Of a DNA stretch of 50,600 nucleotides, positions 1-9,165 are shown piece by piece. This stretch comes from Chitinophagales bacterium. GTDB taxonomy: Bacteria; Bacteroidota; Bacteroidia; Chitinophagales; Chitinophagaceae. Position 1 is the stretch's first letter; each line of letters starts with the position of its first letter. The translations under genes were made by a program, and so were the position numbers. The stretch covers positions 1 through 50,600 of the forward strand of contig JAJPKJ010000046.1 of NCBI GenBank assembly GCA_021323755.1, read 5' to 3'. The notes below the pieces were generated by a model. The model saw only the letters and a list, made by a program, of their open reading frames with translations. It made no database searches and was not told where the DNA came from.

Positions 1-1506
1 CAAAGCCGTCAACCGGGGAAAGATCGCGTACTCCACTTTATTTGGATTGCTCATGTATTCTGTCCAGACATTGGCTTGCGCACCGATGATATATTTTGCA
101 TCTGCTTCACTCAATTCTTTTGGGAAAGGTTCATAATTATATACTTTTTCCAAAGGTAAGAACCCGCCGATCACCAAGGAATCATCATGGTGTGTTTGTG
201 AATAATCAAAATATACGTAAGTGGTCGGGGTCATTACAACGGTGTGATGTTGCTTTGCTGCTTCAATGCCACCTTTTTCTCCGCGCCAGCTCATTACTGT
301 CGCATTGGGAGCAACGCCACCTTCTAAAATTTCATCCCAGCCAATTATGTTTCTGCCTTTGCTGTTCAAATATTTTTCAATTCGTTGAATGAAATAACTC
401 TGCAACCCTTCCTCATCTTTCAATCCTTTTTCTTTAATGAGGTTTTGACAAAACGAAGATTCTTTCCAGAAAACTTTCGGGCATTCATCTCCTCCGATAT
501 GAATATATTTTGATGGAAATAATTGCATCACTTCATCCAATACATCTTCCAAGAATTGAAAAGTGTAATCGCTTGGACAATAGACATCTCGATAAACTCC
601 CCAAGATTGCTGTACTTGCTTTCCACTATCGCTTCCAGCCCAAACAACACCTTTTGCGATTTGTGTTGATGAATCTGGAAAACAGCTGAGTTGCGGGTAA
701 GCAGCAATCGCTGCAGATGAATGTCCGGGCATTTCAATTTCAGGAATAATGGTAACGTAACGATCGGCAGCATATTTTACCACCTCTCTTATCTGTTCCT
801 GCGAATAATAGCCGCAATTCTTTGTGTTATCATTACCCGTTCCCGGATGATGACCGATTATTGTTCCGTTTCTACAGCTTCCTATCTCTGTTAGTTTAGG
901 ATATTTTTTTATTTCAATGCGCCATCCCTGGTCTTCCGTAAGATGCCAATGGAATGTATTCATCTTGTGCAAGGCAATGAGGTCAATATACTGTTTGATG
1001 AAATCGACCGGGAAAAAATGACGGCCGCAATCGAGCATGAGTCCGCGATATGCAAAACGCGGATAATCTTCCACCATTACCGCCGGTATTGGTAATGATA
1101 AAGATTTCTCCAATGGCAATAATTGAATTAATGTCTGCATGCCATAAAAAACGGCTGTATCATTGCTGCCAACTATCCTTGCATTTGCTTTATCAATACT
1201 GAGTATATACCCATCAGGATGTTTTGGTTCGCCATTGATTTTTTTTAAGGTGGTGAACGCAATAGAGTTACTTTCCGCTTTTTTTACGATTGCTAATTTG
1301 AATCCATAAAATTTTTGGAGATAATCGTTAAAGAACCTGGCGCTGCTTTCTAATGTGGGTCTTTCAAGAAAAATTTTGGTATCCGGTGTAATGCTAAAAA
1401 CTCCTTCTTTGACAGTAACTGAAACAGGCTTTGGCGTGATATTGATTTGTTGTGCATTTGCTGAAAAGGCATAGCACCATAAAATAAAGGCAAGAATTGA
1501 TTTCAT
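1..1506 (-). CDS. Beta-N-acetylhexosaminidase, glycoside hydrolase family 20 (C-terminus cut by window edge)
   Basis: Exported exo-enzyme that removes terminal N-acetylglucosamine or N-acetylgalactosamine from glycans such as chitin oligomers or N-glycans. The frame is open to the left window edge, so 502 residues are visible and the C-terminus is missing. It starts with a signal peptide (MKSILAFILWCYAFSANAQ) cut before Gln-Ile. Residues about 20-145 fit the GH20b domain and the catalytic barrel follows (RGLMLDCGRHFF, then HKMNTFHWHLTEDQGWRIEI). The catalytic Asp-Glu pair is D340-E341 in HIGGDEC, used in substrate-assisted catalysis in this family. The start is the first ATG, directly before the signal peptide. 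No SusCD or second glycosidase adjoins it, so its substrate is open. Family assignment is very secure. Confidence 0.95.
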   Translation of the reverse strand, partial: MKSILAFILWCYAFSANAQQINITPKPVSVTVKEGVFSITPDTKIFLERPTLESSARFFNDYLQKFYGFKLAIVKKAESNSIAFTTLKKINGEPKHPDGYILSIDKANARIVGSNDTAVFYGMQTLIQLLPLEKSLSLPIPAVMVEDYPRFAYRGLMLDCGRHFFPVDFIKQYIDLIALHKMNTFHWHLTEDQGWRIEIKKYPKLTEIGSCRNGTIIGHHPGTGNDNTKNCGYYSQEQIREVVKYAADRYVTIIPEIEMPGHSSAAIAAYPQLSCFPDSSTQIAKGVVWAGSDSGKQVQQSWGVYRDVYCPSDYTFQFLEDVLDEVMQLFPSKYIHIGGDECPKVFWKESSFCQNLIKEKGLKDEEGLQSYFIQRIEKYLNSKGRNIIGWDEILEGGVAPNATVMSWRGEKGGIEAAKQHHTVVMTPTTYVYFDYSQTHHDDSLVIGGFLPLEKVYNYEPFPKELSEADAKYIIGAQANVWTEYMSNPNKVEYAIFPRLTAL

Positions 1507-1713
1507 TGATGAAATAATTAATGAATAATGTTTAGTTTGAATTTGCGTACAAGTTAATAAAACCTCAATAATGAAAAATGAATTTAATTTTTATTCAGCA
1601 GCGTTGCGACAGATAAAAGGATTGTAACAAAAGGTTACGCACCTGCCTTGCTGAATCCCTAATCAAAAAAAATAACGACATAAAAGTAAATACCCGGAAT
1701 GCAGGGGTTGCAT

Positions 1714-1721
1714 TATCTTTG
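1714..1721 (+). promoter_or_regulatory. Bacteroidota -7 promoter element for the thioesterase gene
   Basis: TATCTTTG matches the TAnnTTTG consensus exactly and lies 38 bases before the thioesterase ATG. I see no convincing -33 TTTG at the usual 19-base spacing. The rest of the 1507-1759 gap holds nothing else that I recognise. Confidence 0.6.
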
Positions 1722-1759
1722 CCCATCTTTTTAGTTTTCACTTTTGAATTAAGATTTAC

Positions 1760-2281
1760 ATGAGTTTAAAAACAAAGACAGCTAAGGAATCGCATATTAT
1801 AATGACGGAATTGGTTTTGCCCAATGATACCAATGTACACGGAAATCTAATGGGCGGACGATTAATGTATTGGATGGATATTGCTGCTGCGCTCGCTGCC
1901 GGCAAGCATTGTAACGCGCCTGTAGTGACAGCATCGGTTGATAATATTTCATTTGAGAACCCGATAAAACTGGGGAATGTTGTGCATATTGAAGCGAAGG
2001 TGAGCCGCGCTTTTAATACTTCAATGGAAGTACACATGAAGGTTTGGGGAGAAGACATGGCCCAACAATACAAATACAAAAGCAATGAAGCCTATTATAC
2101 TTTTGTTGCCCTGGATCCAAATCGCAAACCGAGGCCGGTTCCGGAATTGATAACAGAAACTGAAGAAGAAAAAAAATTGTTTGATGGCGCTTTGCGAAGA
2201 AGACAATTGAGATTAATACTGGGTGGAAAAATGAAACCGGAAGATGCTGTTGAGCTAAAAGCGTTTTTTAGAAATGAGTAG
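1760..2281 (+). CDS. Acyl-CoA thioesterase, hotdog fold
   Basis: Predicted cytosolic hydrolase that splits acyl-CoA thioesters into free acid and CoA. The 173-residue length fits single-hotdog YciA/BACH-type enzymes. The N-terminal part carries the typical stretch LPNDTNVHGNLMGGRLMYWM followed by DIAAALAAGKHC, with the conserved Asn, Gly-Gly and Asp of the active-site helix region. VDNISFENPIKLGNVVHIEA is the usual central strand. The C-terminus (residues about 135-173) is charged and probably helical. The start is the first ATG, 38 bases after a good -7 element. It converges on the acyltransferase gene 32 bases downstream. Substrate chain length cannot be read from the sequence. Confidence 0.9.
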   Translation: MSLKTKTAKESHIIMTELVLPNDTNVHGNLMGGRLMYWMDIAAALAAGKHCNAPVVTASVDNISFENPIKLGNVVHIEAKVSRAFNTSMEVHMKVWGEDMAQQYKYKSNEAYYTFVALDPNRKPRPVPELITETEEEKKLFDGALRRRQLRLILGGKMKPEDAVELKAFFRNE

Positions 2282-2313
2282 AAAACAAATGCGCAAACAA
2301 ATTCTTGAAGAAA

Positions 2314-3084
2314 TCAGACTGCTTCCGCATTTTGCCAATGATGAGCGCCTTGCAACATAAACTCTTTACTCTGCTCGATGGCATCCATGATCTGTTTTAA
2401 AATTGTTTCTGCAGGAGCATCGTAATCGATCTGGAGTGGCTTTTTAAAATTGACCGAGAGTAATGTTCCTTTCTTTTTAAACTTCAACCCTTTTTTATTA
2501 AAGGCACGCCAAAAACCGTTAATCACAACCGGCACAACTATCGGTTTGGTTTGCTTAATGATCAATGCAGTTCCCTTTCTTCCCGGAGCAAATGGTTTTG
2601 TTGTTCCTTGGGGAAACGTGATCACCCAGCTTTCTTCCAATGCACGGGTTATTTTTCTTGTGTCTGAAGGGTCGAGTCCGCGCCTGATTTCTTTGCTCCC
2701 GTTATTCCAGGTGCGCTTTACCGTTAGTGCGCCCGCAACGGTAAATAAACGGCTTATCCAACTGCCGCGCATCGTTTCTTCAGCGGCAACATAATATACG
2801 TTGGTAAATGAATTAAAAAGATAATAAGGAATACCAAGTTTGTTTTTCTTTCCCCATTTTACCGCTGAAAAAATGTGCAGAAAGGTGATGACATCTGCAA
2901 AATAAGTTTGATGGTTACTTACAAACAGCACATTGTTAGGGGGAAGATCCTTGATATTTTCTGTTCCAGAGATCTTCAGTTTATTAATAATCATTAATCC
3001 GGGATAAGAAACAACGCCGATAATGAAGTAAATTATTTTTCGAAATAAATGAAAGCCCTTTAATCGTTCTGAAAATGAACCCAT
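2314..3084 (-). CDS. Lysophospholipid/1-acylglycerol-3-phosphate acyltransferase family protein (PlsC-like)
   Basis: Predicted inner-membrane acyltransferase that puts a fatty acyl chain on a lysophospholipid or related acceptor. It has 256 residues and an N-terminal hydrophobic segment (about 14-35). The block I motif reads NHQTYFADV, with five rather than four residues between His and Asp. Block II is GALTVKRT. Block III reads FPQGTT, with Gln where PlsC usually has Glu. Block IV is IVVPVVINGF. These changes may be normal for a Bacteroidota subfamily, so the acceptor should not be assumed to be lysophosphatidic acid. The start is the only sensible ATG and lies 29 bases after a -7 element. 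It probably forms its own transcript. Confidence 0.8.
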   Translation of the reverse strand: MGSFSERLKGFHLFRKIIYFIIGVVSYPGLMIINKLKISGTENIKDLPPNNVLFVSNHQTYFADVITFLHIFSAVKWGKKNKLGIPYYLFNSFTNVYYVAAEETMRGSWISRLFTVAGALTVKRTWNNGSKEIRRGLDPSDTRKITRALEESWVITFPQGTTKPFAPGRKGTALIIKQTKPIVVPVVINGFWRAFNKKGLKFKKKGTLLSVNFKKPLQIDYDAPAETILKQIMDAIEQSKEFMLQGAHHWQNAEAV

Positions 3085-3112
3085 GGAATATTATTTAGTC
3101 AGCAATCGTATC

Positions 3113-3142
3113 CGAAAATACAAAATTGTACAGACATTTCAA
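3113..3142 (-). promoter_or_regulatory. Predicted promoter of the PlsC-like gene
   Basis: On the minus strand TATTTTCG (3113-3120) is one base off TAnnTTTG. A TTG lies at 3140-3142, exactly 19 bases upstream, which is the usual Bacteroidota spacing. It sits just before the ATG at 3084. Confidence 0.5.
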
Positions 3143-3172
3143 GGTATGGGTGAGATGCAGGATGCAGGGTTT

Positions 3173-3610
3173 TTATTTCAAATGGCGTTTCATTTCCCGT
3201 TCTGCATCGCGGTTTTTTATGGATTCCCGTTTATCGTACATTTTTTTTCCTTTGCCCAAACCGATCTCCATTTTCGCATAACCGCTATCGTTAAAAAAAA
3301 TGCGAAGCGGCACAATGGTGTAGCCTTTTTCTTTCATTTTATTTTCCAGTTTGCGCAGTTCATTTTTTGTGAGCAATAATTTTCTATCGTGGACGGCTAT
3401 ATGATTATTGGTTGTGCCAAAACGATATTCGGCAATATGCATATTCTTCACCCATAATTCTCCTTTATGAAAAACGCAAAAACTATCGACAAAACTCACC
3501 TTGCCTTCGCGGATCGATTTCACTTCCGTTCCGACCAACACCATACCCGCATCGTATTTATCTTCGATGAAATAATCGTGATATGCAGAGCGGTTTTTTA
3601 TATCAGACAT
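3173..3610 (-). CDS. smpB: SsrA-binding protein SmpB
   Basis: Binds tmRNA and delivers it to stalled ribosomes for trans-translation. The 145 residues are a normal SmpB length. The sequence shows the family landmarks in order: N-terminal [18 protein letters not shown], then [17 protein letters not shown], the central [30 protein letters not shown], and the basic tail [20 protein letters not shown] that enters the decoding site. The start is the first ATG before the conserved region. It lies 80 bases downstream of accD on the same strand, so read-through from accD is possible. The tmRNA gene itself is not in this window. Confidence 0.96.
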   Translation of the reverse strand: MSDIKNRSAYHDYFIEDKYDAGMVLVGTEVKSIREGKVSFVDSFCVFHKGELWVKNMHIAEYRFGTTNNHIAVHDRKLLLTKNELRKLENKMKEKGYTIVPLRIFFNDSGYAKMEIGLGKGKKMYDKRESIKNRDAEREMKRHLK

Positions 3611-3658
3611 GTAAATGGTGAATTGTGATGATTTACCAGTTGCGGGTTCCCGGTCTCC

Positions 3659-3679
3659 GGTTACTGAAAACCAGTAACC
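3659..3679. repeat. Intergenic perfect inverted repeat between accD and smpB
   Basis: GGTTACTG and CAGTAACC form a perfect 8-bp stem around a 5-base loop. There is no T-run on either side, so it is not a standard intrinsic terminator. The 20 bases before it are GT-rich with repeated GGTT/CGG words, which suggests an interspersed intergenic repeat. Confidence 0.5.
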
Positions 3680-3690
3680 AATAATTATTT

Positions 3691-4632
3691 TTAATTCTTA
3701 AACAAGGTAAGTAATGTCGCAATTTTTTCTTTCAGTTCTTTTCTATTAACGATGAAATCGAGAAAGCCATGTTCCAATAAAAATTCGCTGCGCTGAAATC
3801 CTTCGGGCAGATCTTTTTTAATCGTTTCGCGAATAACGCGCGGACCGGCAAACCCGATGAGAGCGCCGGGTTCAGCAATATTCAAATCGCCAAGCATTCC
3901 GAAAGAAGCGGATATTCCGCCGAATGAAGGATCTGTCAATAATGATATATATGGGATTTTGGCATCGGTAAGCTGTGATAATTTCCCTGAAACCTTTGCC
4001 AGCTGCATCAATGAGAACGCGCTTTCCATCATGCGTGCGCCACCTGATTTACAAATGATCAATAATGCGGCATGATGTGCCAGGCAATAATCAACTGCAC
4101 GCGAAATTCTTTCCCCCATTACACTTCCTAATGAGCCGCCGATGAATTCAAAATCCATGCAGCCAACCACAATATGATGCTCTTTCAAGTCACCTGCTGC
4201 GATGCGAATAGAATCGGTAATATCTGTTTTGCCCCAGGTTTCTTCCAATCTTGTTTGATAAGATTTTAGATCAGTGAAATGCAAAAAATCTTTTGAACGG
4301 ATATTTTCAAACATCACTTCATACTTGTTGTCGTTAAAAAGAATTTCAAAATATTCGTCGCTCCCAATGCGGTGATGATGATTGCATTTCGGGCAAACAA
4401 ACAGGTTGTCGCGCAATTCTGTGACCGTGCAGATAAAATTGCAATTGGGGCATTTTGTCCAAAGCCCTTCGGGAGTTTCTTTCTTCTCGGCAGTGCTTGT
4501 TAGGATTCCTTTTTTTATTCTTTTGAACCACCGGGTTTTACTCTCCTCGCTCTTGCCCTCATCGCCAGCCAGGTTGGCTTCAAAATCCTCATCTTGTTTC
4601 ATCATTGAAATTTTTGTTGGTTGTTGGTTCAT
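3691..4632 (-). CDS. accD: Acetyl-CoA carboxylase carboxyltransferase subunit beta
   Basis: Transfers the carboxyl group from biotin to acetyl-CoA with AccA, giving malonyl-CoA for fatty acid synthesis. A four-Cys zinc finger near the N-terminus (LWTKCPNC, then [13 protein letters not shown]) precedes the carboxyltransferase fold with [20 protein letters not shown] and [12 protein letters not shown]. The ORF is open up to an ATG at 4680, but homologues usually begin near [10 protein letters not shown], so the first 16 residues look spurious. I chose the ATG at 4632 (313 residues), which overlaps the stop of a 19-codon upstream ORF by ATGA. An ATG at 4605 is also possible. An acidic insert of about 25 residues precedes the zinc finger region. 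accA is not nearby. Confidence 0.93.
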   Translation of the reverse strand: MNQQPTKISMMKQDEDFEANLAGDEGKSEESKTRWFKRIKKGILTSTAEKKETPEGLWTKCPNCNFICTVTELRDNLFVCPKCNHHHRIGSDEYFEILFNDNKYEVMFENIRSKDFLHFTDLKSYQTRLEETWGKTDITDSIRIAAGDLKEHHIVVGCMDFEFIGGSLGSVMGERISRAVDYCLAHHAALLIICKSGGARMMESAFSLMQLAKVSGKLSQLTDAKIPYISLLTDPSFGGISASFGMLGDLNIAEPGALIGFAGPRVIRETIKKDLPEGFQRSEFLLEHGFLDFIVNRKELKEKIATLLTLFKN

Positions 4633-4708
4633 CGCCCCATAGTTGATTGAGAGACCCCGGAAGCCATGAACCAAGAACAATTATCCATTAACCTTATGCA
4701 TGAACCAA

Positions 4709-4716
4709 CGAAGATA
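4709..4716 (-). promoter_or_regulatory. Predicted -7 element of accD
   Basis: On the minus strand TATCTTCG is one base off TAnnTTTG and lies upstream of accD. Transcription would begin near 4702. The 4681-4849 gap otherwise holds the divergent sdhC promoter. Confidence 0.45.
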
Positions 4717-4799
4717 GTAAACTGCGCGCATTCATAAACGGTTTTAAAACCCACTGAAATAAAAAATAAATCAGAATATATTTTGAACATTTCCTGTAG

Positions 4800-4807
4800 T
4801 ATTTTTG
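4800..4807 (+). promoter_or_regulatory. Predicted -7 element of the sdhCAB operon
   Basis: TATTTTTG matches TAnnTTTG, 42 bases before the sdhC ATG. A TTTG at 4782-4785 lies 14 bases upstream, shorter than the usual spacing, so the -33 assignment is weak. Confidence 0.5.
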
Positions 4808-4849
4808 CGCACGTTTCAGTTTGCTATTTTTCAATAATCAACGCTTCGT

Positions 4850-5557
4850 ATGAAATGGTCTGAATTTTTTACTTCTTCTGTAGGGAAAAAACTGGTTATG
4901 GGTTTAACAGGTTTATTCCTGATCTCTTTTTTGATCGTTCATGTCGGCGTTAATGCCTGCATCTGGGCAAATGATAATGGCGAAATGTTCAATAAAGCCG
5001 CGCATTTCATGGGTTCAACAATTGTGATCAGGATTTTAGAAGTTGGTTTATTTGCCGGATTTTTCGTACACATTATTCAAGGTTTGGTCCTCGAATTTCA
5101 AAACAGAAAAAAACGCAAAATCGGTTATAATGTGAGTATGGGAAATAAAGGAAGCAAATGGTATTCCCGCTCCATGGGGCTGCTGGGTACACTGATCCTG
5201 CTTTTTTTGATCATGCACATTTACCATTTTTGGACGCCAAGCAGACTCGGCGGTTATTGGAGTATTCACGAACTCGAGCCCGTTGCTTACGATAATGGAA
5301 AAGAAATTCATAATCTCTATGCAGAGATATTAAAAGTATTCCAGGATAATCTATTGATCGTGATATTATATGTCCTTGGCTGTATTTCGTTAGCCTGGCA
5401 TTTGATGCATGGATTTCAAAGTGCATTTCGTTCCATCGGATTATATAATAACCGGTATTTAAATCTGGCGAATGCCGTGGGGATTGGTTTTTCAATAATC
5501 GTTCCGCTTGCATTTGCCATGATGCCCATTTCAGTGTATTTGGGATGGATCGGATGA
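4850..5557 (+). CDS. sdhC: Succinate dehydrogenase/fumarate reductase cytochrome b subunit
   Basis: Membrane anchor of complex II that binds heme b and passes electrons between the iron-sulfur subunit and quinone. Its 235 residues contain about five hydrophobic helices, as in the single-subunit b558 type found in Bacteroidota, so no separate sdhD is expected and none is seen. Candidate heme-ligand histidines sit in LISFLIVHVGVN, FVHIIQG, LIMHIYHFW and LAWHLMHGFQS. The start is the first ATG and follows a promoter-like element. It is followed by sdhA after 145 bases and sdhB, the usual C-A-B order of this phylum. Confidence 0.95.
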   Translation: MKWSEFFTSSVGKKLVMGLTGLFLISFLIVHVGVNACIWANDNGEMFNKAAHFMGSTIVIRILEVGLFAGFFVHIIQGLVLEFQNRKKRKIGYNVSMGNKGSKWYSRSMGLLGTLILLFLIMHIYHFWTPSRLGGYWSIHELEPVAYDNGKEIHNLYAEILKVFQDNLLIVILYVLGCISLAWHLMHGFQSAFRSIGLYNNRYLNLANAVGIGFSIIVPLAFAMMPISVYLGWIG

Positions 5558-5702
5558 GCATTGTTCTGGTCAAAAGCGAGTTGAATGGAATTATTGCTGA
5601 ACGGGTGGGTAACACCGCGACATTGCCAATAGATTAAATGCGGCAACAAAAATAAATGGTCAATTGCTTTCAGCTAAAATAAAAATTGTAAATAGATAAT
5701 TC

Positions 5703-7676
5703 ATGTTGAATTCCAAAATCCCCGACGGGCCACTAGATCAGAAATGGAATGAATATAAAGGTCATGTGAAACTGGTTAATCCCGCGAACAAACGAAATAT
5801 TGAGATAATCATTGTGGGAACTGGATTGGCGGGTGCATCAGCAGCGGCATCCCTTGGTGAGCTGGGATATAAAGTGAAAGCATTTTGTTTTCAGGATTCG
5901 CCACGCCGCGCCCATAGCATTGCCGCGCAAGGTGGCATCAATGCGGCAAAAAATTACCAGAACGATGGCGATAGTGTTTTCAGGTTGTTTTACGATACGA
6001 TAAAAGGAGGTGACTACCGTTCCCGGGAAGGTAATGTTCATCGCCTTGCAGAAGTTAGTGTAAATATTATTGATCAATGTGTAGCGCAGGGTGTTCCCTT
6101 TGCCCGCGAATATGGCGGTTTATTAAGTAACCGCTCATTTGGGGGGACGCAGGTACAGCGCACTTTTTACGCAGCCGGACAAACGGGTCAGCAATTATTG
6201 ATCGGCGCTTACCAGGCTTTGGAAAGACAAGTTGCCCTCGGCAATGTAAAAATGTACACGCGCCACGAAATGCTGGATGTGGTTATTATTGATGGGAAAG
6301 CGCGTGGCATAATCGTTCGCAACTTAATTACAGGACAGTTGGAAAGACATTTCGGTCATGCCGTTTTACTTTGCAGCGGCGGTTATGGTAATGTATTTTA
6401 TCTTTCTACGAATGCAATGGGAAGCAACGTGACCGCGGCCTGGAAGGCACATAAGAAAGGCGCTTTCTTTGGCAATCCTTGTTTCACCCAAATTCACCCA
6501 ACCTGTATTCCGGTTACCGGCGATCATCAGTCGAAACTAACGTTGATGAGTGAGTCATTACGCAATGACGGAAGAATCTGGGTTCCGAAAAAGCAAGGCG
6601 ATCCGAGAAAAGCAAATGAGATTCCCGAAGAGGATAGAGATTATTATTTAGAAAGAAGATATCCTGCATTCGGCAATCTGGTTCCACGCGATGTCGCATC
6701 GCGCGCCGCAAAAGAAAGATGCGATGCTGGCTTTGGTGTAGGCTCTTCGAGGCAGGCAGTTTACCTTGACTACGCATCCGCCTTAGAAAGATATGGAGAA
6801 ATAGAATGCAACAAACACGGCATCAATAATCCTTCTAAAGAAGAAATTATTCATCACGGCAAAGAAGTCGTGAAAGAAAAATATGGAAATCTTTTTGACA
6901 TGTATGAAAAGATCACCGGCGAAAATCCTTATGAAGTTCCGATGCGCATTTATCCTGCCGTGCACTATACAATGGGTGGACTTTGGGTAGATTATGAATT
7001 GATGACGAACGTCCCCGGATTATATGCATTGGGCGAAGCAAACTTCAGCGATCACGGTGCAAACCGCCTTGGCGCATCAGCACTCATGCAGGGATTAGCT
7101 GACGGATATTTTGTCATCCCCTATACCATCGGAAATTATCTCGCCGATGAAATTCGCACAAAACCTATTCCCACTTCACATCCTGCATTTGCCGATGCCG
7201 AAAAAAATGTTGCAGACAGGATTCATCAACTCAAAAATATCAATGGTTCCCAGACAGTGGAAAGTTTTCACAAACGGTTGGGAAAAATAATGTGGGATAA
7301 ATGTGGAATGGCCCGTAATGAACAGGGATTGACCGAAGCGATGGAAGAGATTAGACAACTGAAGAAAGAATTCTGGAGTGATGTAAAGATCCCCGGGGAT
7401 ATTAATGAGATGAACCCGGAATTGGATAAAGCCAATCGTGTTGCCGATTTTATTGAGTTGGGAGAACTGATGTGCCTGGATGCCTTAATGCGAAGAGAAA
7501 GTTGCGGAGGACATTTTCGTGAAGAAATGCAAACTGAAGAAGGTGAAGCAAAGCGTGACGATGAGCATTTCTGCTATGTTGCAGCCTGGGAATTTAAAGG
7601 GGATGGTTTTTGGGAATTGCATAAAGAAGACCTGGTTTTTGAAGTAGCACATCCTAGCCAGAGAAGTTATAAATAA
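5703..7676 (+). CDS. sdhA: Succinate dehydrogenase/fumarate reductase flavoprotein subunit
   Basis: Catalytic subunit of complex II that interconverts succinate and fumarate with covalently bound FAD. It has 657 residues. The dinucleotide-binding motif is [20 protein letters not shown] (residues about 36-55). The His that carries FAD is H71 in [11 protein letters not shown]. The active-site region includes [22 protein letters not shown] and [18 protein letters not shown]. The C-terminal helical domain ends in [10 protein letters not shown]. The start is the first ATG of a frame that aligns with Bacteroidota enzymes. Whether it runs mainly as dehydrogenase or fumarate reductase cannot be told from sequence. 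Confidence 0.97.
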   Translation: MLNSKIPDGPLDQKWNEYKGHVKLVNPANKRNIEIIIVGTGLAGASAAASLGELGYKVKAFCFQDSPRRAHSIAAQGGINAAKNYQNDGDSVFRLFYDTIKGGDYRSREGNVHRLAEVSVNIIDQCVAQGVPFAREYGGLLSNRSFGGTQVQRTFYAAGQTGQQLLIGAYQALERQVALGNVKMYTRHEMLDVVIIDGKARGIIVRNLITGQLERHFGHAVLLCSGGYGNVFYLSTNAMGSNVTAAWKAHKKGAFFGNPCFTQIHPTCIPVTGDHQSKLTLMSESLRNDGRIWVPKKQGDPRKANEIPEEDRDYYLERRYPAFGNLVPRDVASRAAKERCDAGFGVGSSRQAVYLDYASALERYGEIECNKHGINNPSKEEIIHHGKEVVKEKYGNLFDMYEKITGENPYEVPMRIYPAVHYTMGGLWVDYELMTNVPGLYALGEANFSDHGANRLGASALMQGLADGYFVIPYTIGNYLADEIRTKPIPTSHPAFADAEKNVADRIHQLKNINGSQTVESFHKRLGKIMWDKCGMARNEQGLTEAMEEIRQLKKEFWSDVKIPGDINEMNPELDKANRVADFIELGELMCLDALMRRESCGGHFREEMQTEEGEAKRDDEHFCYVAAWEFKGDGFWELHKEDLVFEVAHPSQRSYK

Positions 7677-7750
7677 TTTGAAATATGGAAAGCTGATGAC
7701 TGTCGAGAATTCATCACCTTTCCAGATTCACCACATTTTCACATTAGTCT

Positions 7751-8515
7751 ATGGAGCATTACATGATGAATTTAACATTAAAAGTATGGCGTCAGAAAAA
7801 CGCTGATAGCAATGGAAGTTTCGAAACTTATGAAGCAAAAGATATTTCTTCGGAAATGTCTTTTCTCGAAATGTTTGATGTGTTGAATGAAAAATTAATT
7901 CGTGAAGGAAAAGATCCGATTGCATTTGATCACGATTGTCGTGAAGGCATTTGCGGTATGTGCTCTATGTATATTAATGGAAGACCGCATGGCCCCTGGC
8001 ATGGAACTACAACTTGTCAGCTTCATATGCGCGCCTTCAAAGATGGGGATACTATTGTTATTGAACCATGGCGGGCCAATGCATTTCCTGTCATTAAAGA
8101 TTTGATGGTAGACAGAACAGCATTCGATCGCATCATCCAGGCGGGAGGATATATTTCAGTTAACACAGGCAATGCCGTTGATGCAAATGCAACACCGATC
8201 GAAAAAGATAAAGCTGATGCCTCTTTTGCTGCTGCCGCTTGTATCGGTTGCGGAGCATGCGTTGCAGCATGCAAAAACAGTTCAGCCATGTTGTTTGTTT
8301 CGGCAAAAGTTGCACATCTTGCATTATTGCCACAGGGCGGACCTGAACGCAAATCACGCGTGATCGGCATGATCGCTCAAATGGATAAGGAAGGATTTGG
8401 GGCATGTACTGCCACGGGCGCCTGCGAAGCTGTTTGTCCCAAAGAAATTTCAATCAGTAATATTGCTAGATTAAATACAGAATATATCTCGTCCGGCTTG
8501 ATGGCAGATAAATAA
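7751..8515 (+). CDS. sdhB: Succinate dehydrogenase/fumarate reductase iron-sulfur subunit
   Basis: Carries electrons between the flavin of SdhA and the quinone site of SdhC through three iron-sulfur clusters. The plant-type 2Fe-2S ligands lie in [16 protein letters not shown] plus the Cys of TTTCQLHM. The 4Fe-4S group is [15 protein letters not shown]. The 3Fe-4S group is [15 protein letters not shown]. It has 254 residues from the first ATG; starts at 7763 or 7766 ([10 protein letters not shown]) are equally likely, since homologues often begin there. It follows sdhA by 74 bases and is the last gene of the operon. I see no clear plus-strand terminator other than the hairpin at 8561-8585. Confidence 0.96.
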   Translation: MEHYMMNLTLKVWRQKNADSNGSFETYEAKDISSEMSFLEMFDVLNEKLIREGKDPIAFDHDCREGICGMCSMYINGRPHGPWHGTTTCQLHMRAFKDGDTIVIEPWRANAFPVIKDLMVDRTAFDRIIQAGGYISVNTGNAVDANATPIEKDKADASFAAAACIGCGACVAACKNSSAMLFVSAKVAHLALLPQGGPERKSRVIGMIAQMDKEGFGACTATGACEAVCPKEISISNIARLNTEYISSGLMADK

Positions 8516-8553
8516 TTTATGCTGCGCCTTTTCTTTAATCGAAAATGGTGATC

Positions 8554-8585
8554 AAAAAAAAGCCCGACATTTTAAATACCGGGCT
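8554..8585 (-). terminator. Intrinsic terminator of the SusCD operon
   Basis: Minus-strand AGCCCG and CGGGCT pair as a 6-bp stem around an A/T-rich loop and are followed by an uninterrupted run of eight T. It lies 25 bases after the stop of the last lipoprotein gene. It may also slow transcription from sdhB. Confidence 0.85.
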
Positions 8586-8609
8586 GACCAAAAAAGCGAA
8601 ATATCTTTA

Positions 8610-9128
8610 TCAATAATCATCCTCATCAAAACCTGTCCTTGCCGTTCCGGCAATTGTAAAAGTATCGGTCAAATCATCTGAAAATATTGCCTGCATGTAA
8701 AGACTGTCTGTAATATTCCCTGCACGCGAATGCCCGGCTTTTGGCAACACCTTCCCATTAAGTATGTTCACTGTCTCTGCGCTATCGTATATATTAATAG
8801 AATTCGTTGCACTAAAAGTAAGCGCCGGATAGTTGACCGCCGCTACGCACTTGAAAACATATCCGTTTCCCAGATCATCGAGCCACATTGAGTCCGGACT
8901 ATTTGCTGCAGTGTTATATGTCGAAAAGAAAACCGGGGTGGGCGTAAGATTACCTAATCCGGGTAAAGATATATTTACCCACCACCCATTGGACATTTTT
9001 ACGGTTGCCGTATTTCCAAATTGCGTGCTTGCATAACCATTGGCCTGCATGCTAGTTTTTTTACATGCTGCTAAAAAGATCAATGCTGCAAGAATGGTAA
9101 AAGATATTCGAGCTAATTTTTTCGTCAT
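8610..9128 (-). CDS. Lipid-binding-like lipoprotein of a SusCD locus
   Basis: Small surface or periplasmic lipoprotein of 172 residues. The N-terminus MTKKLARISFTILAALIFLA ends in the lipobox Cys of AACKK. The body has SNGWWVNISL, FFSTYNTAANSPDSMWLDDL and a C-terminal TARTGFDEDDY. These resemble, from memory, the Lipid_bd family (Pfam PF12888) that often closes SusC/SusD operons. It is the last of four co-directional genes with gaps of 22, 34 and 37 bases, followed by a strong terminator, so it is surely co-transcribed. Function in the family is inferred from structure only, so its ligand is unknown. Confidence 0.7.
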   Translation of the reverse strand: MTKKLARISFTILAALIFLAACKKTSMQANGYASTQFGNTATVKMSNGWWVNISLPGLGNLTPTPVFFSTYNTAANSPDSMWLDDLGNGYVFKCVAAVNYPALTFSATNSINIYDSAETVNILNGKVLPKAGHSRAGNITDSLYMQAIFSDDLTDTFTIAGTARTGFDEDDY

Positions 9129-9165
9129 AAAAATTTATTGAATGTTCGGTAATGAATAAATTGAT

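Noticed and set aside
1756-2085. Minus-strand frame of 109 codons opposite the thioesterase gene
   Set aside because: It is a shadow: the plus strand encodes a conserved hotdog thioesterase over the same bases, and the minus product has no recognisable motif.
5211-5649. Long minus-strand frames opposite sdhC
   Set aside because: They are overlapping shadows of a conserved five-helix cytochrome b gene.
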